DNA from: Chaetoderma sp. LZ-2023a
Taxonomy: Eukaryota > Mollusca > Caudofoveata > Chaetodermatida > Chaetodermatidae
NCBI GenBank assembly: GCA_034401795.1
Contig: CM067372.1
Coordinates: 40,308,929 to 40,372,928 of the forward strand
DNA: 64,000 bases
Direction: 5' to 3'
Shown here piece by piece: positions 44,838 through 54,288 of this stretch. Position 1 is the stretch's first letter, and every line of letters begins with the position of its first letter. Both the position numbers and the translations under genes were made by a program. The notes under the pieces are model-generated. The model was not told where the DNA came from. It was given only the letters and a program-made list of their open reading frames with translations, and ran no database searches.

Positions 44838-45910
44838 GACTATGTGCTTGTGTGAGATGTGGTCGAGCCGATCTGATACATGGGTGTAGTGCGTGCATTG
44901 AGAGATTGGTGAGCCAGGGATCACTGAATTTCTTGTTGCCACCTTGTCCCAACTCGATAGCAGCATCCACATCACATTTCTAAATAATCCATATACTTGA
45001 AGAATTTGTCCATCGCAATCACAGTCATCAGATAACGTCCACGACACGTAAGGCATGTTAATAGAAATGACAAGCGAAATGTTGGGATCCCTGAGCTTCT
45101 CCATTTCTCAAGATTTCTATCTGCATAGTTGCCCATATCACGCAATGGCCCGGGTACTTTTTCTCATCACGCCGCACATCCTACATCATGCATGCATGAC
45201 CATAACTCTCCAGGCCAGCCCATTGTGTGTAATATTCTTTGTAGATGAGCGTTTACATGTAGTTTAGTGTTTGAGTGTTTACACGTAATGTATGGTTGTG
45301 CGTTCACACGTGGTATACCATTATTGATGCTGTGTCTTATTGGGTGTTAACGCATAGCAGGTGAGCTAAATAAACTACTATTCTTGACTTTGGCCCAGTC
45401 GAGGGTCTGTGGTCTGTGGTCTGCAATCATGGGTTTTATGTGACTGTGCGAGTTGGTCTTGATGTGATGTCATGCTTCTCGGGTAACGGGTAAAGAGTAA
45501 TTGTAGACATGTTTACCATTTGCTAATAACACATAATGAAATTTATAATACAACGCATTAACTATCTCGACCATGTATACAATAGCTGATAGGTTATGTG
45601 TTTGCTGCGCTATCAGACTCGACTCACTCCAGATCTTGACGTCACTTCGAGATAACGCAGTAACAGCGATTTCACAACTCAAGCTCAGAGATAAAAAGTA
45701 CTAAGAGTCGAGATTTTAATGGTGTTGCGGTGGGTCTATCAATAGAGTACAAAAGTGTCCCACAGATAGAAAAACCTCCTCAGGATACCGGTCAAAATAG
45801 AGAGAGAGAGGCCAGCCACTGGCCGATCATCCTGAGGAGGCTCTCCCAGACAGTGGGGTCCTCACGGGAGTTTTATATTCGCCACAGCCTTCCATGTCCG
45901 GGAGAACTGC
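44838..45910. other. 1 kb of Polinton without recognisable genes
   Basis: No frame here carries a motif I can name on either strand. A GAGGATAC/AGAGAGAGAG stretch at 45780-45810 and a short imperfect inverted repeat (CCTCAGGATACCGG with ATCCTGAGGAGG, 45778-45842) are seen. The missing ATPase and protease genes of a canonical Polinton are not visible here. Confidence 0.5.
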
Positions 45911-46041
45911 AGCTCCCATCCATCTAGAGGCATACACCAACCACATGTCTCAACAACCCTATGCCCCAGGGATTGAGAGGGCGGTGGGGGCCATGGATCG
46001 CTGAATGGCTGCCAGTTGAGGGAGGTGGTATTATTTTGACT

Positions 46042-46286
46042 AGTAGTAGGGTCGGAGTCAAACTGATACTACCTCCCTCAACTGGCAGCTGTTCGGCGCT
46101 CCGTGGTGGCCCCCACCGCCCTCTCAATCCCTGGGGCATAGCTCCCATCTCCATCTAGAGGCATACACCAACCACATGTCTCAACAACCCTATGTCCAAG
46201 GGATTTAGAGTGCGGTGGGGGCCACGGATCACAGAACGGCTGCCAGTTGAGGGAGGTGGTATCATTTTGACTCCGCCCCTACTACT
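46042..46286 (-). repeat. right terminal inverted repeat, itself palindromic
   Basis: Inverse copy of 31950-32194, the same 245-bp length, ending CCCTACTACT before the GCTCT flank. It is again a ~97-bp arm, ~50-base centre and inverse arm. Inside it (45911-46041) lies a further partial copy consisting of the centre plus one arm. Confidence 0.9.
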
Positions 46287-47205
46287 GCTCTAGTCAAAGT
46301 ATAGACACCGCCAGCGCCCTTATACGATCGGGTGAGAGCCAGGCGCTATTTCTCTAGCTAGCTCTCCTCATACACAGCGCACACTCTGATTGGCTGAACC
46401 AGCTGGCACAGCCTCTCACCAAGTATAAAAGGCGCTCTCGAAGCCAAACTCGGTTAGAAGGGAGGTGGAGTCGGTGCGAGTGGGAGCATCCTCACTATCT
46501 ACCTACTGTATAGAGCTTGTGTTCTGCAATCTACACCAACACAGCTTATTACAGTCGGGTTCCCTCTCCGGACAACCACGCTCCACACCACACCAAGTTT
46601 TGTACACTCCTGGTAGATCAACGGGAGTGACAACCTAAATTTAAAAGAAGGCTCTTTATTCTGACCACCATCACCAGTGGTGCCTTCATTGCGGTGTAAG
46701 ACGCTAGGTCATTACCATCTAAATTTAGTATATAAGAACGGTGGTGGTTTTCATGTCTCGCCAGACTTGCCGTGCCACTACAGAAACGGTGGTAGAAAAC
46801 AATGGACGTATCCAGCATCATTGAATTTATGTTTTGACCGTAGTCCAGGCAAGGCCATTGCTTTATGCGCTGTAAGAGCTAAACGGCGTGGATCGTCTTG
46901 TGCCGAGAAAATAATTCAACATAATATGTACTTACTATCTCTACACAATGGAGACATCCATGACTCTTAAAGCACAAATAGTATAATAGTATCACGGTGA
47001 ACTATTCAGTATATGCTATGTATTAAGACCTGTTAGCCACAGAAATTGGCTTTATTCTTCACTGTCTTCGAGTATGAAACATTATGGCCAGCATCCTGCA
47101 GTAATTCTCCAGGCAGCAGCTACACCGTGCCTCAACTCACACTGCAAGAAAGCGCTTCAAAGACTACATGTGACGTTTAAGCTGCACTGACATATAGGAA
47201 CATAT
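46287..47205. other. interval between Polinton and LTR element, promoter-like segment
   Basis: No gene recognised. Near 46387 GATTGGCTGAACC (CCAAT type) precedes GTATAAAAGGCGCTC (TATA at about 46424), in a G+C-richer stretch running to 46640. This could be the U3/R part of an unrelated solo LTR or a real promoter; no coding follows. The remaining DNA is A+T-rich. Confidence 0.5.
46387..46460 (+). promoter_or_regulatory. predicted core promoter (CCAAT + TATAAAA)
   Basis: A CCAAT-type box GATTGGCTG at 46387 lies ~33 bp before TATAAAA at about 46424. The following GCGCTCTCGAAGCCAAACTC could contain a start site. Based on motif spacing only. Confidence 0.35.
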
Positions 47206-48762
47206 TGTAGATATCGGATTGTCTTATGGGAAGTCATGACCCCGGTGGACGTCTTATATTTGCAAGTAAGACCTCAGTGAAATTCATATTTGAAAATACC
47301 AGGTGAGCTAGGGAACTGAATGAATATAATAGTAGCAATAAGATACATAGTAGGAAGATGCACTGGTTGACTTGGACCAGTGCTAGTGGTACAGTTTCGC
47401 GGAAATAGGATAGAAACTGGATCGAAACTGTGGTAATATATTTATCACAATAAATTAGAAATTAGAATAGATTGGAATAAGACCATCGGTTCTGAGTTGG
47501 TGATGTCTGTCAATAGTTGAAGATAAAAGTTGTTGCTGTGGGATCGGCATACACTTTTATGAAATTCAGCAGTCATTTAGGCCATTAATTTAGTAAATAA
47601 TAGAGTGGTAAGAATAGATATGAGTCGATGGGAATCGAGAGAATTATAGGAAACAGACTGACATGTAGTTGTTGACGGTCGGCATTCCGACTCCCTTAAG
47701 CAAGTACAACAACACCAGCTGGCAATGAGATCATACAGCTCATGTGCTTATTAACGTTCGTTTCCTACAGGCTTATCCATGATAGGCAAGGGACAGGACA
47801 GAGGCATTGTAGCGTCCTGTAGGAATTAATAACACAATCGAAATTTGTATATCAACTATATGCCAGTCAAAGAAAGGCATGCTACAACAACACATTCTGT
47901 AATGTTGTTAGTTAGCTGACAGATCGCATCAAATCAGAACCAGCTAGGACCACTTTGCCCGAGTTGGGGGTAGATGTATGGTGTTTAATGATGACTACCG
48001 AGAAGAGAGGCCCAGAGTTTGATTGGCCGGGATGACGTCATAATCAATGAGCATCTAGTCAAACTCTGTGGCAGAGAATCAAAAGGAACAGGAACTATAT
48101 ATTACGATATATATAGATCTATATATCGTAATATGTATAGAAATTAGGAAAGTGTAGTTGGTATATAATAGGTACTTTGTCTATTAATCGAGGAATCGTT
48201 TACCATCGTTGATTCGGTATATAGTCTGCACCATCTGTGGAGACACGTTGTTTTGTCATTAGTAATTCGTTGTGAAAAATTAGGCTAACTAGATATCATA
48301 TTGACCTTAGAGTTGAGAGTAATCAGTAGTCGTAATTTATTCAAAAGAAATCCAGTAGGATAGGACCGTATTATAGATTAAGCAGTATTGTTAAAGTATA
48401 AAATATATATATTTGTTGGTGACAGTAAAAGTCACCATTGCTAAGTAACCGTTTTATGTACAGTTAAAATATAGGAATAAAATTATCCCCTTGTAAAATA
48501 CAAGGCACTAGTTCGGTTATTATTCAGTATCCTAAATAGTACGGAGAAACACCGTACCTTACTCCGAATCTTCAGAAAGTCAGATCAGGCCCAGTTACCA
48601 GAAATATCTTCATACTAGCTAGGAAGAGGCGAGCGGTAACTATCCGATTGCAACGACGAGAAGATTGATTGTCGCAGCAATCATCAACATCATAAGTCTT
48701 CTCGAAGTTGTATTCGCGAGTGTATGAGTAAGATAGCGAAGAAAGGATAACGAAAATCTTCA
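47206..48762 (+). repeat. 5' LTR (1557 bp)
   Basis: Starts TGTAGATATCGG and ends AATCTTCA, i.e. TG...CA. It contains a TGACGTCA site (48033-48040), a palindrome (48100-48133), a TATA-like GTATATAATA (48161) and AATAAA (48477), consistent with U3-R-U5 order. Differences from the 3' LTR seen by eye: near 47338 (A/C), one in GGCCRTTAATT near 47584, and one in GAGTCRATGGG near 47626. Confidence 0.95.
48033..48170 (+). promoter_or_regulatory. predicted LTR promoter region (CRE, palindrome, TATA)
   Basis: GATTGGCCGGG and a perfect cAMP-response element TGACGTCA precede a near-perfect AT-rich palindrome centred on AGATCT (48100-48133). GTATATAATA at 48161 is the best TATA candidate. The same set recurs in the 3' LTR. 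Motif-based. Confidence 0.5.
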
Positions 48763-48785
48763 GTGGCTTCACCTGCCAGGATATA
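48763..48785 (+). other. predicted primer-binding site
   Basis: Immediately after the LTR end lies G then TGGCTTCACCTGCCAGG. The TGG pairs with the universal CCA end of tRNA. I cannot say which tRNA matches the remaining bases. Confidence 0.55.
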
Positions 48786-48830
48786 AGGAGGAGAACATTG
48801 TGAAAACTGAGTGAGTAATAAACAATACGA

Positions 48831-49043
48831 ATGGCCCAAGTAGACAGGCCAGCTAACATAGTTTTAAAAGACGTAGCAGACAGAGTGCAAGTGTTCATAG
48901 ATCTAGCGAAACAATCTGACAGTGCGAAAGTAACGCAGCACCGAGAATATAGGGACAACGCATTGATTAAAATAACCACTGACATTAATTGCGAGGAGCA
49001 GCCTCGATTGAAGCGAGTTATAGTCTGTTTATATTACAATTAA
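48831..49043 (+). CDS. 70-codon ORF in the leader, upstream of gag
   Basis: The ATG at 48831 opens MAQVDRPANIVLKDVADRVQ and the frame stops 26 bp before the gag ATG. Charged and helical, no motif I recognise. It could be a regulatory upstream ORF, a small accessory protein, or chance. Similar leader length without the frame is common in Gypsy elements. Confidence 0.4.
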   Translation: MAQVDRPANIVLKDVADRVQVFIDLAKQSDSAKVTQHREYRDNALIKITTDINCEEQPRLKRVIVCLYYN

Positions 49044-49069
49044 AAAGACACTAAGTAGACAATTCCATA

Positions 49070-50665
49070 ATGGCGAAACCAGATCATAGAATCCCATCCA
49101 TAGAGGAACATGAGAGGCATCCGGAGCTACGGGCAGAAACAGTAGCAGCCATGAATGTGATGGGTACCGCAATGGCAGGTACCATAGTACAAAGTAATAT
49201 TCGAAGGGATGCGGACCGGGTCCATAGGGAGGAAGTGAGGGAGCTGACCCAGCGAATAAGGCCATGCGACGGGCTCACCCCGGAGGAGGTGAGGCAGTTC
49301 CTGGACGAAGCTCACCGCGTGTGGGTAGCAATGGAGGGAAAGCTGGACGGGATACCAGCCTACATAGTCACGCGTGCTTCTCGAGGGCAACTATCGAGGG
49401 CGCTGGACTACTATTTAGTAGGGAAGAATAGAGATGAGGTTACATTTGACGAAATAAGAACATACATTACGGAGAACTTCATCTCCGCCAACGAGGGCGA
49501 AAGAATTAAATACGACCTCGAGGGGGTGCGCCAAAGAAGAAACGAAACTATTATCGCCTTCAACAGGCGGTACAAAGAGTTGGCCAGCCGGGCGTATCCA
49601 GTGTCCAATGCCGACAATCAGAGGACGATATTAGGGGTATATATCAAGGCCCTTAGTGATGTTGGATTGGGAAGAAGAATAGTGAGAAAGAAGGCCACCA
49701 CTCTTCAGAGAGCGATCGAGATCGCGGAGGAAGAGGCAAATTGCAACGATTTGCTAAGGGCCATGAGAATAGATGACCGAAGAGAAACAGACATGGAAGT
49801 GGGGGTGCTGGACATGGAGGAGGGGAAAGATGTGTGGGCAATAATAACAGGTATGAAGCGGCAGATCGCCCAGCAAACGAAATTAATTGAACGATTGTGC
49901 GATACCGTGGAGGCTTTACAAGCCAATGCCAAACCTCAACAGGCACACAGAGAGCCAAGGCCGCCTAAGAAAACGGCCATGCCAAAACGACAGCCGACGA
50001 AACCGCGCAGCAAACCACCGGCCGAACAACCCCGACGGGACATCGTGTGTTACAACTGTGGGCAGAAAGGCCATTATAGGGCAGATTGTAAAAGGCCCAT
50101 ACAGCCTCCAAGGAATGACATGCCTAGACGAACCACCCAGGTAGCCCAACCAAGGGGCCAGAGACCACCTATGGTATGTTTCACTTGCGGCAAGCAGGGG
50201 CACATGGCGAGAGATTGTTATAATTATCAACAGAGCTTCGCGGGGTATAGAGATAGACAGACTGAGCAGGTTCCAACCGTACGTTGCTATCATTGCTTTA
50301 AGGATGGACATATCGTAAATAACTGTCCGCTTAGGGCACCGCAACCCAAACCGCAGCGAAACATGGCCAAGAAACCATGTGTAGAGAGCAATATGGATAT
50401 CGATGTGATAGACCGAAGAGATAGAACAATGAACCAGGAACCGAGAATTACCGCACAAAACTATTCTCGTAACGTGCGGAAAGACAACGCAAACAGAATT
50501 CGTAGTAACGAGGAGTACGATGATCAGGACGGATTCGTTCTGACAGGTGAAGGAACCGATGCGTACGGACGTTATGAGGGAGCGGGACGACGAAATTCAT
50601 ACGCTGAAGTGGTCAGCGGACGAAGGAGCCCTTCGGTAAATGGCGACGGAGGAGACCGTTGGTAA
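49070..50665 (+). CDS. gag: gag polyprotein with three CCHC zinc knuckles
   Basis: An intact 531-aa frame from the ATG at 49070. Residues ~60-230 form the helical capsid region (LDYYLVGKNRDEVTFDEI, ETIIAFNRRYKELASRAY). After a basic Pro/Lys linker (about 290-325) come three knuckles at 327-340 (CYNCGQKGHYRADC), 370-383 (CFTCGKQGHMARDC) and 406-419 (CYHCFKDGHIVNNC). It packages element RNA. Three knuckles in a Gypsy gag is more than the one or two usual for the group. It ends TAA at 50663, overlapping pol. Confidence 0.93.
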   Translation: MAKPDHRIPSIEEHERHPELRAETVAAMNVMGTAMAGTIVQSNIRRDADRVHREEVRELTQRIRPCDGLTPEEVRQFLDEAHRVWVAMEGKLDGIPAYIVTRASRGQLSRALDYYLVGKNRDEVTFDEIRTYITENFISANEGERIKYDLEGVRQRRNETIIAFNRRYKELASRAYPVSNADNQRTILGVYIKALSDVGLGRRIVRKKATTLQRAIEIAEEEANCNDLLRAMRIDDRRETDMEVGVLDMEEGKDVWAIITGMKRQIAQQTKLIERLCDTVEALQANAKPQQAHREPRPPKKTAMPKRQPTKPRSKPPAEQPRRDIVCYNCGQKGHYRADCKRPIQPPRNDMPRRTTQVAQPRGQRPPMVCFTCGKQGHMARDCYNYQQSFAGYRDRQTEQVPTVRCYHCFKDGHIVNNCPLRAPQPKPQRNMAKKPCVESNMDIDVIDRRDRTMNQEPRITAQNYSRNVRKDNANRIRSNEEYDDQDGFVLTGEGTDAYGRYEGAGRRNSYAEVVSGRRSPSVNGDGGDRW

Positions 50666-52209
50666 GCGTACCGACCGAGCGGTTTCTGATCCGTTTACAC
50701 TGGGACAACCACGGTCCAGAAGATCAGGGTAAGTGCTTGCATGCCTTAGTAGATACTGGTGCTAGCACGTCCTTGATTAGAAAGGATGTATGGCGTAGCA
50801 GCTTAGATGCTAGGCCGTTAAAAAGAGCTAAGACGCTCTTAGCAGTAAATGGTTCCCCAATAGAGCTTTTGGGGGAGACACAAATCAAATTTAAGAATGC
50901 ACGGCCTATTCCTGGTACGGTAGTAGCGAATATGCGGCATGAGTGTTTGATTGGTGCGGATGCTTTGCAATTGGGAAATGCAAAGATTGACTATCGGACC
51001 AAAGAAGTAGTATGGTTTGGTCAGGTATATCCCTTTAGGTATCCCTACAGGGAACAGACGAGTTATATATATTCTAGTTGTAAGGAAACGACCGGATATA
51101 AAGCTATCGACAAAGTTATTGAGGACTTTGCGGATAGCTTTGATACGGCTCGTCCAAACACTTTAGGATTGGTCCCCAAAGTGAAGTGCATGGTACCAAC
51201 AGGAGATGCGTTTCCTATAAGGCAGAAGACCTACCGTCTGCCGCTTGCCAAGCAGTATGTAGTCAAAAACCAAGTGGCTGAAATGCTGGCAGCGGGCGTC
51301 ATAAGACCATCGTCATCACCCTGGGCGTCACCCATTACTTTGGTCCCCAAGAAGGACGGTGACACTAGGTTTTGTATTGACTATAGAAAGTTGAATTCTG
51401 TATGTCGCAAGGATAGCTATCCATTACCAAACATATCGGATATTTTTGATTCTATGCGTGGCGCAACGATCTTTTCTACTATGGACTTGAAGTCGGGCTA
51501 TTGGCAGATACCAATGGACCCCCAAGACATAGAGAAGACAGCGTTCGTCTGCAGTGAAGGTTTGTTTGAATGGATTCGTATGCCGTTCGGTTTTTGCAAC
51601 TCAGGCGCCGTATTTCAAAGGGCAATGAATGATATTTTCCGAGAATTCGTGGGAAAATATCTGCATGTTTTTGTAGATGACGTAGTTATATATTCTCGAA
51701 ATCCAGCTGAACATGCACAGCACTTACGTAAGGTCATGAGTAAGATTCGAGAATATAATCTACAGGTTAAGAAGAAGAAATGCGATTTCGCTAGTCCGTC
51801 AGTAGATTTGTTAGGTTATCATATTTCCGCACAAGGAGTAGCTCCTCAGGCCCAGAAGGTCAAGGTCATTAGAGAAATGTCTCCACCACGAGATGTGGGT
51901 GAAGTGAGAAGTTTTCTCGGAGCTACAGGTTACTACCGATCCTGTGTGAGAGGCTATGCCGAAATTGCGAAGCCTTTAATAGAATTAACCAAGAAATACA
52001 AACGTTTTGAATGGGGTGCGGAGGAACAGCAAGCGTTCAAGAAATTGCAGAACTTGCTGTGTAGTGAGACGGTTCTCACATATCCAAATTTAAACGCCCC
52101 GTATAAATTAAACACTGATGCGTCTTTGCTATGCGATCGGTGCAATATTGGTGCAGGAAGATGCGAAAGGTATAGAGCGGGTAATCCAGTATGTAAGCTC
52201 TACACTTAA
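50659..52209 (+). CDS. pol: pol part 1: protease and reverse transcriptase
   Basis: Frame -1 relative to gag; open from 50608 (after a stop at 50605), so the overlap with gag is about 58 nt. The protease has LVDTGAS with catalytic Asp at about residue 32. The RT follows with fingers ASPITLVPKKDGDTRFCIDY, DLKSGYWQIPM, GFCNSGAVFQRAMND and the catalytic FVDDVVIYSRN at residues 338-341. The frame ends just after the first RNase H aspartate (LNTDAS) because of a one-base shift near 52118-52140; RNase H and integrase continue in the next frame. Confidence 0.92.
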   Translation: MVSVPTERFLIRLHWDNHGPEDQGKCLHALVDTGASTSLIRKDVWRSSLDARPLKRAKTLLAVNGSPIELLGETQIKFKNARPIPGTVVANMRHECLIGADALQLGNAKIDYRTKEVVWFGQVYPFRYPYREQTSYIYSSCKETTGYKAIDKVIEDFADSFDTARPNTLGLVPKVKCMVPTGDAFPIRQKTYRLPLAKQYVVKNQVAEMLAAGVIRPSSSPWASPITLVPKKDGDTRFCIDYRKLNSVCRKDSYPLPNISDIFDSMRGATIFSTMDLKSGYWQIPMDPQDIEKTAFVCSEGLFEWIRMPFGFCNSGAVFQRAMNDIFREFVGKYLHVFVDDVVIYSRNPAEHAQHLRKVMSKIREYNLQVKKKKCDFASPSVDLLGYHISAQGVAPQAQKVKVIREMSPPRDVGEVRSFLGATGYYRSCVRGYAEIAKPLIELTKKYKRFEWGAEEQQAFKKLQNLLCSETVLTYPNLNAPYKLNTDASLLCDRCNIGAGRCERYRAGNPVCKLYT

Positions 52210-54229
52210 AGATAGTCAGCTTAATTGGCCCGTAATAGAAAAGGAGGCTTACGCTGTGATCTATGCGCTGAAGAAGCTCCGACCATATCTATTTGGCGCG
52301 CAGTTTACCGTGTACACGGACCACAAACCCCTAAAGAGTTTGTTTGTGGGAGAAGTGAAAAACACGAAAGTGCAGCGCTGGGCAGTGCTGATTGCAGAAT
52401 ACGGATGTAAGATCGAGTACATCCAAGGCTCGAAGAATATTCGAGCGGACATGTTATCTAGATTACGTCGTCCAGTGGAGATCGCCACATTAGACACGGG
52501 TGATTATGTCATACCCGAGGTAGACGAAGGTGCGTTACCGCATGTCCCTCTGGAGGCCTATGACATATCCTACGACGAATTGTGTGCCGAGAAGACCACA
52601 GAATACCCGGAGTTGTTCAAGAACACCCCGGAGGAGTATATGGTCAAAAACGGTATTTTGTATTCATTAGTAACACCATCGGCGTTGGACGCTGAGTACC
52701 CCAGAATCATGTTACCTACCCTGTTCCGTGAGAAAGTGCTCCGGATGGCTCATGAACGAGCCGGTCACCAAGGTCTGCAGAAGACCATCGGTATGGTAAG
52801 GGATTCTTTTGTGTGGACGTCTTTAAGAAAAGACGTGGTGCGGATGCTAGAAACGTGTACAACCTGCCAGGTCAACCGACCTGTCAATACTCGACCGAAG
52901 TATAGCGAGATGCCCATGGCCAATTATCCGAGTCAGATAATTGGTATGGATTTGATTGGTCCACTGTTAGAGTCGAGTAAGGGTAACGTGTATATAATGA
53001 CGGTAATTGATCACTGCTCTGCCTGGGCTGAGGCATATCCAATTCCAGCAAAGACGGCTCAAAATGTGGAAGACAAGTTCTTCAATGAGTACGTCGCTCG
53101 TCATGGTATCCCTGAGATCTTGATAACAGATCAGGGCAGGGAATTTTGTTCCAATTCTCTGGAAGAACGATTTCATGAACACGGTATCGAGCATAGACGA
53201 TCAAGTCCATACCATCCGCAAACGAATGGACGAACCGAGAGATTCAATCGGACTCTTAAGGAGTTGATTCAGAAAGGGGTGAATAACGAGTCTCGTAATT
53301 GGGAAGATGAGTTGGGTGCTGCTTTAACGGCGTACCGCAGTACTCGTCATTCCACGACCGGATATACGCCATTCTATTTGACGTATGGTCGACGAGCTAG
53401 AATTCCGTTTGCTATTCCAATCGATGCTTCGCAGGATCTTGGTGAGAGACTTACGTGTCTCAATAATGCCTTGCTGCGCGCTCGGGGAGAAACGGCTAAG
53501 TCTAGAGAGATTCACAAGGAACAAATTAATAAGCGGGCGAACGCTGGGGAGTACAGGGTTGGCGACTCAGTGGTCGTAAAGGCTGAGGAAAGGATGAAGT
53601 TAACGTCTCGCAGTGACCCCGAGTACGAAGTCTTTAAGATCAATGGGCCCGTGGCTCATGTCCGACATCAAAGGTCTGGGAAAGTACGCGTACTTAATGT
53701 ATCTAAGTTGCGTGTGGTTGACTCAGAAATGTGTTGGGACAAAGTACGAGCACGCCCTATTCGTAACACTACCAAAGGTACGAAAGCCAGCCACCACCCA
53801 AGAGTGATGATACCCGAGTCCAGACCTTTGCCGGTAAACGACTCCGGTGCAACATCGAGTAAGCGAGCTCGTAGGAAGCGACCAGCTTATGATGAAGAGC
53901 CAAGGGTGCGCAAGGGGGGTAAGGTGGTTGATATAGATATAGATCAACCTAGTACGAGTCAGATTCGAAACCATGAATCAGCGAGTGAAAACATCAGGAC
54001 TCCTCGTACTATGGTGATGGACACTTCGGAGGGTGTACCCGAAACCGTCCATGAGCCAATGGAAACGCTTCCCTCGCATCCCTACTTTCTGCGCAAGCGC
54101 AGTATCGCTCCTGACGTCTACTCAGAGCCCAAAAGACTCAGGATTGGCGCGTTTGGCCGTGCTCGATACGATGACTTCATCGGTCGTATCGATGCAGTTA
54201 TAAGGCGACGCAGCCAGAGAAAATATTAA
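52118..54229 (+). CDS. pol: pol part 2: RNase H and integrase
   Basis: Continues the polyprotein in the +1 frame. RNase H: YTDHKP at residues 66-71. Integrase zinc domain: H212, H217, C247, C250. Catalytic triad D278, D338, E374 (D338-35-E374). A C-terminal domain with INGPVAHVRHQRSGKVRVL follows (around residues 490-530), then a ~170-residue basic and acidic tail to 703. The tail is not a chromodomain by my reading. It lacks its own start; the first Met is only formal. It inserts the cDNA, giving the 4-bp ATAT duplication seen. Confidence 0.92.
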   Translation: MRLCYAIGAILVQEDAKGIERVIQYVSSTLKDSQLNWPVIEKEAYAVIYALKKLRPYLFGAQFTVYTDHKPLKSLFVGEVKNTKVQRWAVLIAEYGCKIEYIQGSKNIRADMLSRLRRPVEIATLDTGDYVIPEVDEGALPHVPLEAYDISYDELCAEKTTEYPELFKNTPEEYMVKNGILYSLVTPSALDAEYPRIMLPTLFREKVLRMAHERAGHQGLQKTIGMVRDSFVWTSLRKDVVRMLETCTTCQVNRPVNTRPKYSEMPMANYPSQIIGMDLIGPLLESSKGNVYIMTVIDHCSAWAEAYPIPAKTAQNVEDKFFNEYVARHGIPEILITDQGREFCSNSLEERFHEHGIEHRRSSPYHPQTNGRTERFNRTLKELIQKGVNNESRNWEDELGAALTAYRSTRHSTTGYTPFYLTYGRRARIPFAIPIDASQDLGERLTCLNNALLRARGETAKSREIHKEQINKRANAGEYRVGDSVVVKAEERMKLTSRSDPEYEVFKINGPVAHVRHQRSGKVRVLNVSKLRVVDSEMCWDKVRARPIRNTTKGTKASHHPRVMIPESRPLPVNDSGATSSKRARRKRPAYDEEPRVRKGGKVVDIDIDQPSTSQIRNHESASENIRTPRTMVMDTSEGVPETVHEPMETLPSHPYFLRKRSIAPDVYSEPKRLRIGAFGRARYDDFIGRIDAVIRRRSQRKY

Positions 54230-54288
54230 TCCCTGCCTAATAGCAGCACTGACAACATTATATTGATAAATCAAATAGGTATAGCATC

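Larger units (their letters stand above)
31950..46286. mobile_element. Polinton/Maverick DNA transposon (decayed, 14.3 kb)
   Basis: The 245-bp termini at the two ends are inverted copies beginning AGTAGTAGGG. GCTCT flanks both sides (31945-31949, 46287-46291), compatible with a decayed 6-bp target duplication. Inside are the diagnostic Polinton pair, a protein-primed family B DNA polymerase (minus strand, right part) and a retroviral-like integrase (plus strand). There are also a probable double-jelly-roll capsid gene, a second capsid-like gene and about ten small genes. These elements replicate themselves with their own polymerase and probably form virions. Stops in most large genes show this copy is inactive. 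No packaging ATPase or protease was found. Confidence 0.88.

Noticed and set aside
50659..50661. TTG as the true start of pol
   Set aside because: The frame is open upstream to 50608 within gag; expression by frameshift is far more usual than a TTG start.
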